64,000 bases of DNA from Alphaproteobacteria bacterium. Its GTDB lineage: Bacteria > Pseudomonadota > Alphaproteobacteria > SHVW01. The position numbers were made by a program, and so were the translations under genes. The notes beneath the pieces are model-generated. The model saw only the letters and a list, made by a program, of their open reading frames with translations. It was not told where the DNA came from and ran no database searches. The stretch is taken from contig VGDO01000006.1 in NCBI GenBank assembly GCA_016869645.1, positions 1 to 64,000 on the forward strand, given 5' to 3'. Below are positions 47,658 through 57,991 of the stretch, piece after piece (the first letter of the stretch is position 1; every line of letters begins with the position of its first letter).

Positions 47658-49109
47658 TTGGATTTCTCCACCGCGCTCGGCCTGATCATGCTGGTCGTCC
47701 TGCTCGGCGCCATCTTCATCGGCTTCCCGATCAGCTTCACCATGCTGTTCCTGGCGTTCAGCTTCGGCTACGTCGGGCTGGGACGCACGGTCTTCGATCT
47801 CGCCTATTTCCAGACGATCGGGCTCATGAAGGAAGAGTTGCTGGCCGCCGTGCCGCTCTTCGTGTTCATGGGGTTCATCACCGAGCAGGCGGGCATGATG
47901 GAACGATTGTTCCGCGCCTTCCGCGACCTGCTGGCACCGATCCGCGGCTCCCTCTACGTCGTGGTGATCCTGACTTCGACCGTTTTCGCCATGGCGACCG
48001 GCATCGTCGGCGCCGCGGTGACCGTGCTCGGCATCATGGCGAGCCCGATGATGATCCGGTCCGGATATGACGGGCGGCTTTCGGCGGGCGCCATCACGGC
48101 CGGCGGCACGCTGGGCATCCTGATTCCGCCTTCGGTCATGCTGATCGTCATGGGACCGGTGCTCGGCGTCTCGGTCGCCGAGCTCTATTCGGCGGCATTC
48201 GGGCCGGGCTTCCTGCTCGCCGGCCTCTATGTCGTCTACCTGCTCGGTCGCTCCTATCTCAACCCCGCGCTCGGGCCGCCCGTGCCGCCCGAGGAGCGGG
48301 TGCGCGATCCGTGGGTGATCGTCAAGGAGCTGGTTTATGGTGTCGTGCCGCTTGCCGGCCTGATCGCGGCGACGCTGGGCTCGATCATCGCCGGTCTGGC
48401 GACGCCGACGGAGGCCGCGGCGATCGGCGCGCTGGGCGCGCTGATCCTCGCCGCCGCCTACGGCAAGCTCAGCTACGCCGGCCTCAAGCGCTCGGTGCTG
48501 GCGACCACGGCGACGTCGAGCATGGTGCTGCTGCTGGCTATGACGTCGAACATATTCGGTGCAGTCTTCTCGCGGCTGGGCGGGGCCAACTGGCTGACCG
48601 AGACCATGCTCGCCCTGCCGCTGCCGCCGGTCCTGCTGCTGCTCGCGGTGATTGTGCTCGTATTCCTGCTTGGCTGGCCTTTCGAGTGGCCTGCGATCAT
48701 CCTCGTGTTCCTGCCGATCTTCTATCCGATCATCAGCGCGTTGATGCCGCACATCAGCGTGTCGCTCGACATTTCGCCGGACTTCGTCATGGTCTGGTTC
48801 GGTGCCGTGGTTGCGGTCACGCTGCAGACGGCCTATCTGTCACCGCCCGTGGCGATGTCGGCCTACTACCTCAAGCAGGTCGTCAAGGAATGGTCGCTCG
48901 CGACGATCTACAGGGGCATGTTCGAATTCATGATCCTGCAGATCGTCGCGGTGGCGCTGATCATTGTCTTTCCCGCCATCGCGATATCGTTTCCCGAGCA
49001 GGTTCGCCGCGAATCGGCGTCGATCAAGGTCGAGCAGGTCGACGACAGCCAGAACCAGCTCGAGGCCGATCCGATGGAGCAGCCTCAGGAACAGCCGGCC
49101 GAGGATTAG
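47658..49109 (+). CDS. TRAP transporter large permease (DctM), TTG start
   Basis: ATGIVGAAVTVLGIMASPMMIRSGYDGRLSAGAITAGGTLGILIPPSVMLIV. Confidence 0.95.
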   Translation: MDFSTALGLIMLVVLLGAIFIGFPISFTMLFLAFSFGYVGLGRTVFDLAYFQTIGLMKEELLAAVPLFVFMGFITEQAGMMERLFRAFRDLLAPIRGSLYVVVILTSTVFAMATGIVGAAVTVLGIMASPMMIRSGYDGRLSAGAITAGGTLGILIPPSVMLIVMGPVLGVSVAELYSAAFGPGFLLAGLYVVYLLGRSYLNPALGPPVPPEERVRDPWVIVKELVYGVVPLAGLIAATLGSIIAGLATPTEAAAIGALGALILAAAYGKLSYAGLKRSVLATTATSSMVLLLAMTSNIFGAVFSRLGGANWLTETMLALPLPPVLLLLAVIVLVFLLGWPFEWPAIILVFLPIFYPIISALMPHISVSLDISPDFVMVWFGAVVAVTLQTAYLSPPVAMSAYYLKQVVKEWSLATIYRGMFEFMILQIVAVALIIVFPAIAISFPEQVRRESASIKVEQVDDSQNQLEADPMEQPQEQPAED

Positions 49110-49118
49110 CCTTCGGAA

Positions 49119-50045
49119 TCAGGCGCCGGCCAGCCAATCCTCGATCAGCCGACGTGCGATCGAATCGGCGCGGGGCAGGAACAAGCCGCGCTCGGGGAAG
49201 CGGGCAATGTCCGCCTTGGTCGCCCAGAAGGCATTCTCCAGCTCATCGGTGTTGACGCGGATCTCCGTGCTCGCGGCGCGGCCATAGAACCCCAGCATGA
49301 TCGAGGCGGGGAACGGCCAGGGTTGCGAGGAGTGGTAGCGCACGTCCTCGACACGGATGCCGACCTCCTCGTAGACCTCGCGCGCGACGGCCTCTTCCAG
49401 GCTTTCGCCCGGCTCGACGAAGCCCGCCAGCGTCGAATGCATGCCCGGCGGCCAGATCTTCTGTCGGCCGAGCAGGCAGCGCGGTCCGTCTGGTCCGTCG
49501 CGGTCCTCGATCAGCATGATGACCGCCGGATCGGTGCGCGGGAAATGCTGGGCCTTGCAGTCCGGATTGGTGCACTCGCGGACATGGCCGGCCTGGACGA
49601 CGCGGGTCGGCGCACCGCATGCGCCGCAGAAGCCATGGCGGGCGTGCCAGTGCATCAGGCCGCGCGCGTAGGCCAGCAGCGAGCCGTGCTGGCGATCGAT
49701 CAACGGCCCGACGCGGCGCAGATCCACGAAGCTGCCGCGGGCACCGACATGGCCGCGTACGACCTCCTCCTCGAGATGCGACAGGTCAACGGCGACATGG
49801 GCGATCGCATCGACGACGCCGAGCAGCGCCACGGCACGGGCTTGCAGCAGCAGGGCGTCCGCTTCGGCCCGTTCGATGAAGACCGCCTGCGGCGGGTCGT
49901 GCTCGACGATCAGGTTGTGGCTGCGCCAGACCGGCAGGATGCGCGTGCGCGGCTCGGCCAGCAGCCCATCGAACCACGTCTGATCGTCGCGCCGGCCGGC
50001 CATGCGGTCGAGCGCGCCGCCAGCGTAGAAATTCATGCGAATCAT
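49119..50045 (-). CDS. nudC: NAD(+) diphosphatase
   Basis: Zn ribbon CGACGAPT..CTNPDCKAQHFPRTDPAVI; Nudix box GFVEPGESLEEAVAREVYEEVGI. Confidence 0.95.
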   Translation of the reverse strand: MIRMNFYAGGALDRMAGRRDDQTWFDGLLAEPRTRILPVWRSHNLIVEHDPPQAVFIERAEADALLLQARAVALLGVVDAIAHVAVDLSHLEEEVVRGHVGARGSFVDLRRVGPLIDRQHGSLLAYARGLMHWHARHGFCGACGAPTRVVQAGHVRECTNPDCKAQHFPRTDPAVIMLIEDRDGPDGPRCLLGRQKIWPPGMHSTLAGFVEPGESLEEAVAREVYEEVGIRVEDVRYHSSQPWPFPASIMLGFYGRAASTEIRVNTDELENAFWATKADIARFPERGLFLPRADSIARRLIEDWLAGA

Positions 50046-50164
50046 CGTGCAACCCTATAGACGGACCGGCCCGTCCTGTCACCTCCGCGAACGCCCGCTG
50101 AGACAGCGGGTCCCAGTTGCCCGCCTCTTGTACGGCTCCAAGTGAAAGCTGATATAGTGACGAC

Positions 50165-50261
50165 GGGAGGCTGGCGGCGGACAGGTCCCTCGCCAACCCG
50201 GTCAGGTCCGGAAGGAAGCAGCCGTAACGAGTTTCGGCCTGGGTCGTCCGTCCAGTCTCCC
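50165..50261 (+). ncRNA. ffs: bacterial small SRP RNA (4.5S)
   Basis: Conserved core GGTCAGGTCCGGAAGGAAGCAGCC, closing helix gggaggctgg / ccagtctccc, location just upstream of dnaX. Confidence 0.95.
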
Positions 50262-50295
50262 ACCTTTCCAAGAACCGAGCATCCAGCTGGGCCCG

Positions 50296-52155
50296 ATGCA
50301 AGCAGACACCGGTACGTCGCCCTATCGGGTCCTTGCCCGCAAGTATCGACCGCAGGATTTCGCCGGTCTGGTCGGCCAGGACGCGATGGTCCGCACGCTG
50401 TCGAACGCGATCGCGCAAGGCCGCCTCGCGCACGCCTTCGTGTTGACCGGCGTGCGCGGCGTTGGCAAGACGACGACGGCACGCATCATCGCGCGGGCGC
50501 TCAACTGCATCGGGACGGACGGCAAGGGCGGCCCGACCATCCAGCCCTGCGGCGTGTGCGAGAATTGTCGCGCCATCGCCGAGGACCGCCATGTCGACGT
50601 CATCGAGATGGATGCCGCAAGCCGCACCGGCGTCGACGACATTCGCGAGGTGATCGAGGGCGTGCGCTACAAGCCCGTCGTGGCGCGCTACAAGATCTAC
50701 ATCATCGACGAAGTGCACATGCTGTCGCGCAACGCCTTCAACGCGCTGCTGAAGACACTGGAGGAGCCGCCGGAGCATGTGAAATTCATCTTCGCCACCA
50801 CCGAGATCCGCAAGGTGCCGGTCACCGTGCTGTCGCGCTGCCAGCGCTTCGATCTGCGGCGGATCGAGCGCGACGAGCTGGCCAAGCTATTCACCGACGT
50901 CGCGGCGAAGGAAGGGGCGACGGTCGAGCCGGGTGCCATCGAGCTGATCGCCTACGCCGCCGACGGCTCGGCGCGCGATGGTCTGTCCATCCTCGATCAG
51001 GCGATTGCGCTCGGCGGCGGCGCCGTCAGTGCCCAGCAGACGCGCGACATGCTCGGCCTCGCCGACCGCGGCGAAACCTTCGAGCTGTTCGAGGCGCTGA
51101 TGCGCGGCGACGTCGCCGCGGCGCTGGCGAGGGTCGGCGAGCTCTACCGCGCGGGCGCTGATCCGATCGTGCTCGTTCAGGACCTGCTCGAGCTCGCGCA
51201 CTGGCTGACCCGCGTGAAGCTGGCGCCCGAGGCGACCTCCGATCACGCGGCGGGCGCATCGGAGACGGAGATCAAGCGCGGCGGCGACATGGCGCAGCGC
51301 CTGTCGATCGCCAACCTGACGCGCGCCTGGCAGATGCTGCTCAAGGGCCTGGGCGAAGTTCAGCAGGCGCCGCAGCCGCTCGCCGCCCTCGAGATGCTGA
51401 TCGTCAGACTCGCCTATGCCGCCGATCTGCCCACCCCGGGCGACCTCGTGCGGGCGTTGCGCGCCGATGGTGGATCGCCGGCGACCGCCGGCGGCGGCAA
51501 TGGCAGCGGCGTGTCGGCTGCGCCGCATCCGCGCGCAAGCGCGGCGGTCGGCCCCTCGATCGGTTCCGGCGGGACGGCACTCGCCGGTGCACCGCGCGCC
51601 GAGCTCGATGCGCGGCCAAGCGCAGAAGCCAGGACGGAGGCGGCGCCGGCCGATCCGCAGACCTTCGAGCAGGTCGTGGCGCTGTTCGAGGCGCGCCGGG
51701 AATCCGAGCTGCGCACGCGCCTTCTCAACAACGTTCATCTCGTCGCCTTCGAACCCGGGCGGATCGAATTCCGTCCCGCGGGCGCGCCGGCCGATCTCGC
51801 CAACCGGGTCGGCCTGCTGCTGACGCAGTGGACGGGCCGGCGCTGGGTCGTCGCTGTTTCGCAAACGGAGGGCGCGCCGACGCTGGCCGAGCAGCGCCGT
51901 GCCGCGTCGGCGAAGCGGCTCGATCAGGCGGCCGAGCATCCCCTCGTGCGCGCCGTGCTGGACGCCTTTCCCGGCGCCGCCATCACCGCGATTCGCGACC
52001 TCAACCAGCCATTGGCCGCTGCGCCGGCCGAAGGCGCCGGCGTTGCCGAGGAGGCGCGGCCGACGCCGGGCGATACCGGTCCGGCCGGCGATTCTGCTGC
52101 CGATCTGGTTTTCGATAGCGATTCCGAGTTGCCCGATGGAGACGAAAGTCGATGA
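50296..52155 (+). CDS. dnaX: DNA polymerase III subunit gamma/tau
   Basis: YRVLARKYRPQDFAGLVGQDAMVRTLSNAI, GVRGVGKTTTARIIARALNC, IIDEVHMLSRNAFNALLKTLEEPP. Confidence 0.97.
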   Translation: MQADTGTSPYRVLARKYRPQDFAGLVGQDAMVRTLSNAIAQGRLAHAFVLTGVRGVGKTTTARIIARALNCIGTDGKGGPTIQPCGVCENCRAIAEDRHVDVIEMDAASRTGVDDIREVIEGVRYKPVVARYKIYIIDEVHMLSRNAFNALLKTLEEPPEHVKFIFATTEIRKVPVTVLSRCQRFDLRRIERDELAKLFTDVAAKEGATVEPGAIELIAYAADGSARDGLSILDQAIALGGGAVSAQQTRDMLGLADRGETFELFEALMRGDVAAALARVGELYRAGADPIVLVQDLLELAHWLTRVKLAPEATSDHAAGASETEIKRGGDMAQRLSIANLTRAWQMLLKGLGEVQQAPQPLAALEMLIVRLAYAADLPTPGDLVRALRADGGSPATAGGGNGSGVSAAPHPRASAAVGPSIGSGGTALAGAPRAELDARPSAEARTEAAPADPQTFEQVVALFEARRESELRTRLLNNVHLVAFEPGRIEFRPAGAPADLANRVGLLLTQWTGRRWVVAVSQTEGAPTLAEQRRAASAKRLDQAAEHPLVRAVLDAFPGAAITAIRDLNQPLAAAPAEGAGVAEEARPTPGDTGPAGDSAADLVFDSDSELPDGDESR

Positions 52156-52475
52156 AGAATCTCGGTCAGATGATGAAGCAGGCCCAGCAGATGCAGGCCA
52201 AGATGGCCGAGATGCAGGCCAAGCTCGACCAGATCGAAGTGACCGGGGCGGCGGGCGGCGGCATGGTGCAGGTGACGCTCAACGGCAAGGGCGACATGCG
52301 TAAGGTCAAGATCGATCCGTCGCTGGTCGATCCCAAGGACGTGGAAGTCCTGGAGGATCTGATTCTCGCCGCGGCGAACGATGCCAAGGCGAAGGTCGAG
52401 GCCCATGTCGCCGCGGAAATGGCCAAGTTGACCGGCGGGCTCAATCTGCCGCCGGGACTCAAGCTGCCGTTCTGA
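52152..52475 (+). CDS. YbaB/EbfC nucleoid-associated protein
   Basis: [38 protein letters not shown]; overlaps dnaX by 4 nt. Confidence 0.95.
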   Translation: MKNLGQMMKQAQQMQAKMAEMQAKLDQIEVTGAAGGGMVQVTLNGKGDMRKVKIDPSLVDPKDVEVLEDLILAAANDAKAKVEAHVAAEMAKLTGGLNLPPGLKLPF

Positions 52476-52500
52476 GCATCCCTGCGTCGCGGGTGGCGGC

Positions 52501-53106
52501 ATGACGTCAGGGATGACCCCCGGCGCGATCGACCGTCTGATCGGCCTCTTGGCGCGGCTGCCCGGCCTCGGACCGCGCTCGGCGCGCCGTGCGGCGCTTC
52601 ATCTGCTCAAGAAGCGCGACGGGCTGATGCTGCCGCTCGCCGAGACGCTGGCCGAGGCGGCGCGACAGATCAAGCCGTGCGCAACCTGCGGCAATCTCGA
52701 CGTCGCCGATCCGTGCGGCATCTGTACCGACGAGCGGCGCGACCGCAGCGTGCTCTGCGTCGTCGAGGACGTCGCCGATCTCTGGGCACTCGAGCGTGCC
52801 GCCGTGTTCCGCGGCCGCTACCATGTGCTGGGCGGCACGTTGAGCGCGCTCGACGGCGTCGGGCCGGACGATCTCAATATCGCCGCGCTGGTCGCGCGCG
52901 CGCGCGGCGGCGAGGTGCGCGAGATCATCCTGGCGCTGAACGCCACGGTCGACGGCCAGACCACGGCGCACTACGTGACGGACCGGCTCGCCGGCTCGGG
53001 CATCGCCGTCTCGCGCCTCGCCCACGGCGTGCCGGTCGGCGGCGAGCTCGACTATCTCGACGACGGCACGCTGGCCGCCGCGCTCAAGGCGCGCCGCTCG
53101 GTCTGA
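52501..53106 (+). CDS. recR: recombination mediator RecR
   Basis: [52 protein letters not shown]. Confidence 0.96.
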   Translation: MTSGMTPGAIDRLIGLLARLPGLGPRSARRAALHLLKKRDGLMLPLAETLAEAARQIKPCATCGNLDVADPCGICTDERRDRSVLCVVEDVADLWALERAAVFRGRYHVLGGTLSALDGVGPDDLNIAALVARARGGEVREIILALNATVDGQTTAHYVTDRLAGSGIAVSRLAHGVPVGGELDYLDDGTLAAALKARRSV

Positions 53107-53124
53107 GCATCCGGCGAACGACGT

Positions 53125-53763
53125 CTATCGGGCCGGCGGCTGGGCCGGCTGGGCATCCGGCGCGGGCTTGATCTCGATCGCGGCCGCCGGCGGCCTGACC
53201 ACTGGCGCCAGTTCCTCGCCCGCGCGGCGCGCCGGGGCCTTGGCGTAGAGCTCGTTCATGCGTCGCGACAGATACCTCTGTAGGTCCTCGGCGTCGGCCG
53301 GCATGAGATCGGGGATCTTCTGCTCCATCTCGTACCACAGCACGGTAATGCGGACGATGCCGTCCCGTGTCGCCGGCAGGCCGCCCGCCTCGAACTTCAC
53401 TTTCTCGATCCAGTCCGCCGTGTCCTGTCGGTTCTTCTGAGCCGCCAGAACGACCGCCTGGAAGCGGTCGACGGTCTCTGCCCCTCCCTTGTCGTTGGGA
53501 TTGCACGCCGGATAGATCTGCTTCAGCTCGTCGAAATCCTTGCCCGTGAAATCGGCGAGGCGCTTGCCGAAATAGGTCAGCTCCAGGCTGCGCACCGCAA
53601 GCGGCGTCGTCAGGCCGGCGAGGCGTTGCATGGGCGCATTGCCGCCGGGCAGGCGCTGGCAGTCCGAGGCGGGTCCGCGCTGCTGTGCCGATGCCGGTCC
53701 ACCCCATGCAACCAGGACCGCGGCAACGGCCGCCGTCGATGCCATGACGGCCGCTCTCGGCAT
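53125..53763 (-). CDS. uncharacterised secreted protein, coupled to the Hyf-like operon
   Basis: Signal-peptide-like MPRAAVMASTAAVAAVLVAWGGPASAQQ; start ATG shares a base with the HyfI-like stop (TGATG). Confidence 0.75.
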   Translation of the reverse strand: MPRAAVMASTAAVAAVLVAWGGPASAQQRGPASDCQRLPGGNAPMQRLAGLTTPLAVRSLELTYFGKRLADFTGKDFDELKQIYPACNPNDKGGAETVDRFQAVVLAAQKNRQDTADWIEKVKFEAGGLPATRDGIVRITVLWYEMEQKIPDLMPADAEDLQRYLSRRMNELYAKAPARRAGEELAPVVRPPAAAIEIKPAPDAQPAQPPAR

Positions 53764-54296
53764 CAGCGTGCCACCGTGGACGCGTCGGCCCGGTCGAGCA
53801 GGGCGAGCAGCCCCTGGAGCATTTGCGACGGTGTGGGCGGGCAACCCTTGATATGCAGGTCGACCGGCACGACGGCCGAAACGCCGCCGACCACGGCATA
53901 ACTGCCGGCGAACACGCCCGCGTCGAAGGCACAGTCGCCGATCGCGACCACCCATTTGGGATCGGGCGTGGCGTCATAGGTGCGCTTGAGCGCCTCGGCC
54001 ATGTTGGTTGTCACGGGACCCGTCACCATCAGCACGTCGGCGTGCCGCGGCGAGGCGACAAAGCGGATGCCGAAACGCTCGATGTCGTAGATCGGGTTGT
54101 TGAGCGCGTGGATCTCGAGCTCGCAGCCATTGCACGAGCCGGCATCGACCTCGCGGATCATCAGGCTGCGGCCGAGCCGCCGGCGCGTCGCCCGCTCGAC
54201 GGCGCGACCCAGCTCCTCGATCGCGGCATCGGATTTGACCGGCGCGTCGATCGTCATCGGTCCCTGCATCAGGGTCTTGGCGATCAGCTTGAGCAT
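53763..54296 (-). CDS. HyfI/NuoB-like Fe-S subunit
   Basis: All four cluster cysteines: SCNGCELE, IGDC, KGCPPTP. Confidence 0.9.
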   Translation of the reverse strand: MLKLIAKTLMQGPMTIDAPVKSDAAIEELGRAVERATRRRLGRSLMIREVDAGSCNGCELEIHALNNPIYDIERFGIRFVASPRHADVLMVTGPVTTNMAEALKRTYDATPDPKWVVAIGDCAFDAGVFAGSYAVVGGVSAVVPVDLHIKGCPPTPSQMLQGLLALLDRADASTVAR

Positions 54297-54305
54297 GGTC
54301 GGCGC

Positions 54306-55844
54306 TTACAGATCATGACCCGAATATGAGCCATTGATGGACTTATTGCATAACGGAAAGTCGGCGACGATGTTGCCGAGCACGGCGGACTCCAGGAGCG
54401 GCCAGTGAAACCACGACGCGTCGCGCTGGTGGGCGCGCTCGACATGCCCGGTGACGTCGAGCCTGACATAGGTCAGGCACTCGCCGCGAAACGCTTCGAT
54501 GAGCGCCATGCCTTCGCCGGCCCGCGCGCGCAGCGGCGCCTGCACCGGCCCCATGGGCAGATGGGCGAGGATCTGGCGGACGATCTTCAGGCTCTGCCGG
54601 ATCTCCTCGACGCGGATCCACAGCCGGGCATGGACATCCGCCTCGGTCATGGTCGGCACGTCGAAATCGAGCTCGTCATAGGGCGGATAACCTGGGTTGC
54701 GCCGTGCATCGAAGCTGCGCCCCGCAGCTCGGCCGACATAGCCGCCGGCACCGAAGCGATGCACCAGCTCGCCCAGGGTCACGCCGGTGCCGAGCGTGCG
54801 ATCGAGCAGCGACGCCTTGGCGTCGTAGATGCGCATCACGTACTCGAAGCGCTGCGCCAGATCGTTGACCAGCCGCGCCAGTTCGGCTGTGCCGCCAGAG
54901 GTCAAATCCGCCGCGACGCCGCCGGGCACGACGCAATCCATCATCAGGCGGTGGCCGAAGCACGAAGCGGCGGACCGGAGCACCGCCTCGCGCATGGCGC
55001 TGCAATGGGCGTGGATGAAGGTAAAGGATGCGTCGTTGCAGATCGCGCCGATATCGCCGAAGTGATTGGCCATGCGCTCCAGCTCGGCCATGAGCGCGCG
55101 CAGCCAGTGGGCGCGTGCCGGCACCTCGGTGAGGGTCGCAGCCTCGGCCGCGCGCGCGAAGCCGAGGCCGAGAGCCACCGAGCTGTCACCCGACAGCCGT
55201 GCCGCAACCTTGATCGCGTCGCCCGCCGACTTGCCCTGCATCAGTTTCTCGACGCCCTTGTGGACGTAGCCGAGTCGTTCCTCCAGGCGCACCACGGTCT
55301 CGCCGTTGGCATGGAAGCGGAAATGGCCCGGCTCGATGATCCCGGCATGAACGGGTCCGACCGGGATCTGGTGCAGGCCATCTCCGTCGACCGGAAGGAA
55401 GGGGTAGTCGAGTGCGTCGACGGCCTTGGCCGGCGCGGCTTCGCCCGGCAGGCGCGGCCGCGCCAGCGGGTGGTCCTCGCGCCACCGCCCGTGATCGAGC
55501 CAGGGCCGTTCGTCGACCGCGCCGTCCGCGATCAGGCCGAACAGGTCGCGCGCGGCACGCTCGAGGCGGATTGCCGCGGGTCGCGCGACACTCAGGCTCG
55601 GATAGCGCCGCTCCGGGCAGTTGAGATTGACGGCCGCAACGGCGCCGTCAACCTCGTCGCGGAAAGCTGCATGGATGGTCGCGGGTTCGCCCCACAGGCC
55701 CAACAGCGACCAGGTCGAGCCGTCGAGCCGTCGCGCCAGGACGCGCCAGCCCGCGAGGTCGAGGTGGTGACGCGGCCATGGCAACTGACCAGCCACCGGG
55801 CTGAGCTCGGCAAGGAAGGCGTGCAGGCCGGGGACGTCGTTCAT
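54306..55844 (-). CDS. HyfG/HycE-like large subunit lacking NiFe ligand motifs
   Basis: NuoC/NuoD-like fusion (GYVHKGVEKLMQGKSAGDAIKVAARLSGDSSVALGLGFARAAE, ELERMANHFGDIGAI, C-terminus DFPLCNKSINGSYSGHDL). Confidence 0.88.
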   Translation of the reverse strand: MNDVPGLHAFLAELSPVAGQLPWPRHHLDLAGWRVLARRLDGSTWSLLGLWGEPATIHAAFRDEVDGAVAAVNLNCPERRYPSLSVARPAAIRLERAARDLFGLIADGAVDERPWLDHGRWREDHPLARPRLPGEAAPAKAVDALDYPFLPVDGDGLHQIPVGPVHAGIIEPGHFRFHANGETVVRLEERLGYVHKGVEKLMQGKSAGDAIKVAARLSGDSSVALGLGFARAAEAATLTEVPARAHWLRALMAELERMANHFGDIGAICNDASFTFIHAHCSAMREAVLRSAASCFGHRLMMDCVVPGGVAADLTSGGTAELARLVNDLAQRFEYVMRIYDAKASLLDRTLGTGVTLGELVHRFGAGGYVGRAAGRSFDARRNPGYPPYDELDFDVPTMTEADVHARLWIRVEEIRQSLKIVRQILAHLPMGPVQAPLRARAGEGMALIEAFRGECLTYVRLDVTGHVERAHQRDASWFHWPLLESAVLGNIVADFPLCNKSINGSYSGHDL

Positions 55845-55853
55845 GGCGCCGGC

Positions 55854-57314
55854 CTATCCGAGCTGCCGCGCCACGGCCTGGAACCAGGCGACGAGCGGCG
55901 CGGGCAGCCACAGTCCGGCCGCCAGCACGAGACCGAGGTGCACGAGGATCGGCAACAGGGACAGGCGAAGCCGTACCGTGTTCCCCTCGGTCGGTCCGAC
56001 CACTGCGCCGAAGGCGAGAGACTGCACGCGCAAGACCATGGCGCCGAACGCGACGAGCAAGCCGAGAACGAGAAGGATCGCGAGCGCCGGGGCGCGCGCA
56101 AATGTCGAGGTGACGAGCACGAATTCGCTCATGAACAGGCCGAAGGGCGGCAACCCGGCGATCGCGAGCACGGCGATGACGAACGTCCAGCCGAGCCACG
56201 GATGGCTCGCCGTCAGGCCGCCGATCTCACTCATGCGCTGGGTGCCTTTGACCTGGGCAATGTGGCCGACCGTGAAGAAGATCGCCGACTTGGTCAGGCT
56301 GTGCATCGCCATGTGCAGCAGGCCGGCGAAATTGGCGAGCGGGCCGCCCATGCCGAAGGCGAATGTCACGATGCCCATGTGCTCGATCGAACTGTAGGCG
56401 AACAGACGCTTGATGTCGCGCCGACGATAAAGCATGACCGCGGCGAACAGCAGGGAGGTGAGGCCGATGGCGATCATCAGCGGTCCCGGCGAAAGCGCGG
56501 CGCCGTTGGCGGCCAGCAGCATCTTGAAGCGGATGACGGCATAGAGCGCCACGTTGAGCAGCAGGCCGGACAGCACGGCGGAGATCGGCGTCGGGCCCTC
56601 CGAGTGCGCGTCCGGCAACCAGGCATGAAGCGGAAAGAGCCCGACCTTGGTTCCGTAGCCGACCAACAGGAAAACGAAGGCGAGGTTGAGCAGCTCGGGC
56701 GCCATCTGTGGCGCGTGCGGCAGGATCGCGGCCCACGCCATCGCCTCGAGGCTCGGGCCCATGACGGGCTGGGCGGCGAGATAGATCAGGATCGTGCCGA
56801 ACAGCGCAAGCGCGATGCCGACGCTCGCCAGGATGAAATATTTCCAGGCCGCCTCGATCGCCTCGCGCGTGCGATAGACGCTGACCATCACGACAGTGGT
56901 GAGCGTCGCCGCCTCGACGGCGACCCACATCAAGCCGAGATTGTTCGAGACCAGCGCCAGCAGCATGGAGAACGTCAGAAGCTGGAACATCGCCGAGTAG
57001 AAGCGCAGATAGATCGGCGGCAGCTTGCCGATATCGACTTCGTGCTGGATGTAGTCGGCGCTGAACATGCTCGACGTGAACGCGACGAACGCAGTCAGGA
57101 CGACGAGATAGATGTTGAAGTCGTCGATGAACACCAGGGCCGTCGGCTCCGGCCGGTGCAGGAAGAGCTGGGTGGTGGCGAGGAACGTGCCGAATGCGGC
57201 CAGAATGTTCACCTTGGCGGCCATGCGATGAGACGGCATGAGGGTGAGCGCGGCGGCGGCCAGCAGCGGCAGGCCGAGTATGGCGTGGATCGGATCGACC
57301 AGCGTCCCGTTCAT
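55854..57314 (-). CDS. HyfF-like proton-translocating antiporter-type subunit
   Basis: Mrp/NuoN-like: YGTKVGLFPLHAWLPDAHSEGPTPISAVLSGLLLNVALYAVIR, AYSSIEHMGIVTFAFG. Confidence 0.92.
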   Translation of the reverse strand: MNGTLVDPIHAILGLPLLAAAALTLMPSHRMAAKVNILAAFGTFLATTQLFLHRPEPTALVFIDDFNIYLVVLTAFVAFTSSMFSADYIQHEVDIGKLPPIYLRFYSAMFQLLTFSMLLALVSNNLGLMWVAVEAATLTTVVMVSVYRTREAIEAAWKYFILASVGIALALFGTILIYLAAQPVMGPSLEAMAWAAILPHAPQMAPELLNLAFVFLLVGYGTKVGLFPLHAWLPDAHSEGPTPISAVLSGLLLNVALYAVIRFKMLLAANGAALSPGPLMIAIGLTSLLFAAVMLYRRRDIKRLFAYSSIEHMGIVTFAFGMGGPLANFAGLLHMAMHSLTKSAIFFTVGHIAQVKGTQRMSEIGGLTASHPWLGWTFVIAVLAIAGLPPFGLFMSEFVLVTSTFARAPALAILLVLGLLVAFGAMVLRVQSLAFGAVVGPTEGNTVRLRLSLLPILVHLGLVLAAGLWLPAPLVAWFQAVARQLG

Positions 57315-57991
57315 CGCCGTTCGCCCCGGAAGGTTTCCAGATAGTGCACGTCGAGGCTGTCGAAGCGCTCACGGATCCGGAAGAAGAACAGCCCGAAGAT
57401 GATGAAGGCGACCAGAACGGCGAACGCCACGCTCATCTCGACCACCAGCGGCATGCCGGCCACGCCGATCACCGCGAGGATCAGGCCGTTCTCCATCGAC
57501 ATGAAGCCGATTACCTGCGTCACGGCATTGCGCCGGCTGATCATGATCAGGAGCCCGATCAGCACGACGGAGAGGGCGAGCGCGAGGTCCTCGCGCGTCG
57601 TTGCCGCGGCGCCGGCCGTCACCGGCATGACCAGCAGCGCGGACAGCGCGACGAGGCCGATGCCCACCAGCATCGTCACGCCAATGCCGATCACGACTTC
57701 GATGGAGCGGTGAATATCGAGCCGGCGCACAATGACCCGGAGCGCGAAGGGAATGAGCAGGCCCTTGAGCAGCAGCGCCATCGCCGCCGTGACGTAGAGA
57801 TGATGCGCCTCCTGGATATAGGCCTGCCAGGCGGCTGCCGCCGCCAGAGCGAAGGCCTGGAACGCGAAGGCATTGAACATGCCGACCATGCGCCGCTGGT
57901 AGATCATGGCGAAGCTGCCCAGCAGCACCATGGCCGAGAACAGATGGGCGGCGGAGTAGTCGAGCTGGCCGAGCAGGCTTGGACTCATCAC
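57311..57991 (-). CDS. HyfE-like membrane subunit
   Basis: NuoK-like TM protein with SRRNAVTQVIGFMSMENGLIL. Confidence 0.9.
   Translation of the reverse strand: MMSPSLLGQLDYSAAHLFSAMVLLGSFAMIYQRRMVGMFNAFAFQAFALAAAAAWQAYIQEAHHLYVTAAMALLLKGLLIPFALRVIVRRLDIHRSIEVVIGIGVTMLVGIGLVALSALLVMPVTAGAAATTREDLALALSVVLIGLLIMISRRNAVTQVIGFMSMENGLILAVIGVAGMPLVVEMSVAFAVLVAFIIFGLFFFRIRERFDSLDVHYLETFRGERR

Noticed and set aside
54405-57344. 979-aa plus-strand ORF opposite the Hyf-like genes
   Set aside because: His/Arg/Asp-rich shadow of transmembrane-coding sequence, no motifs
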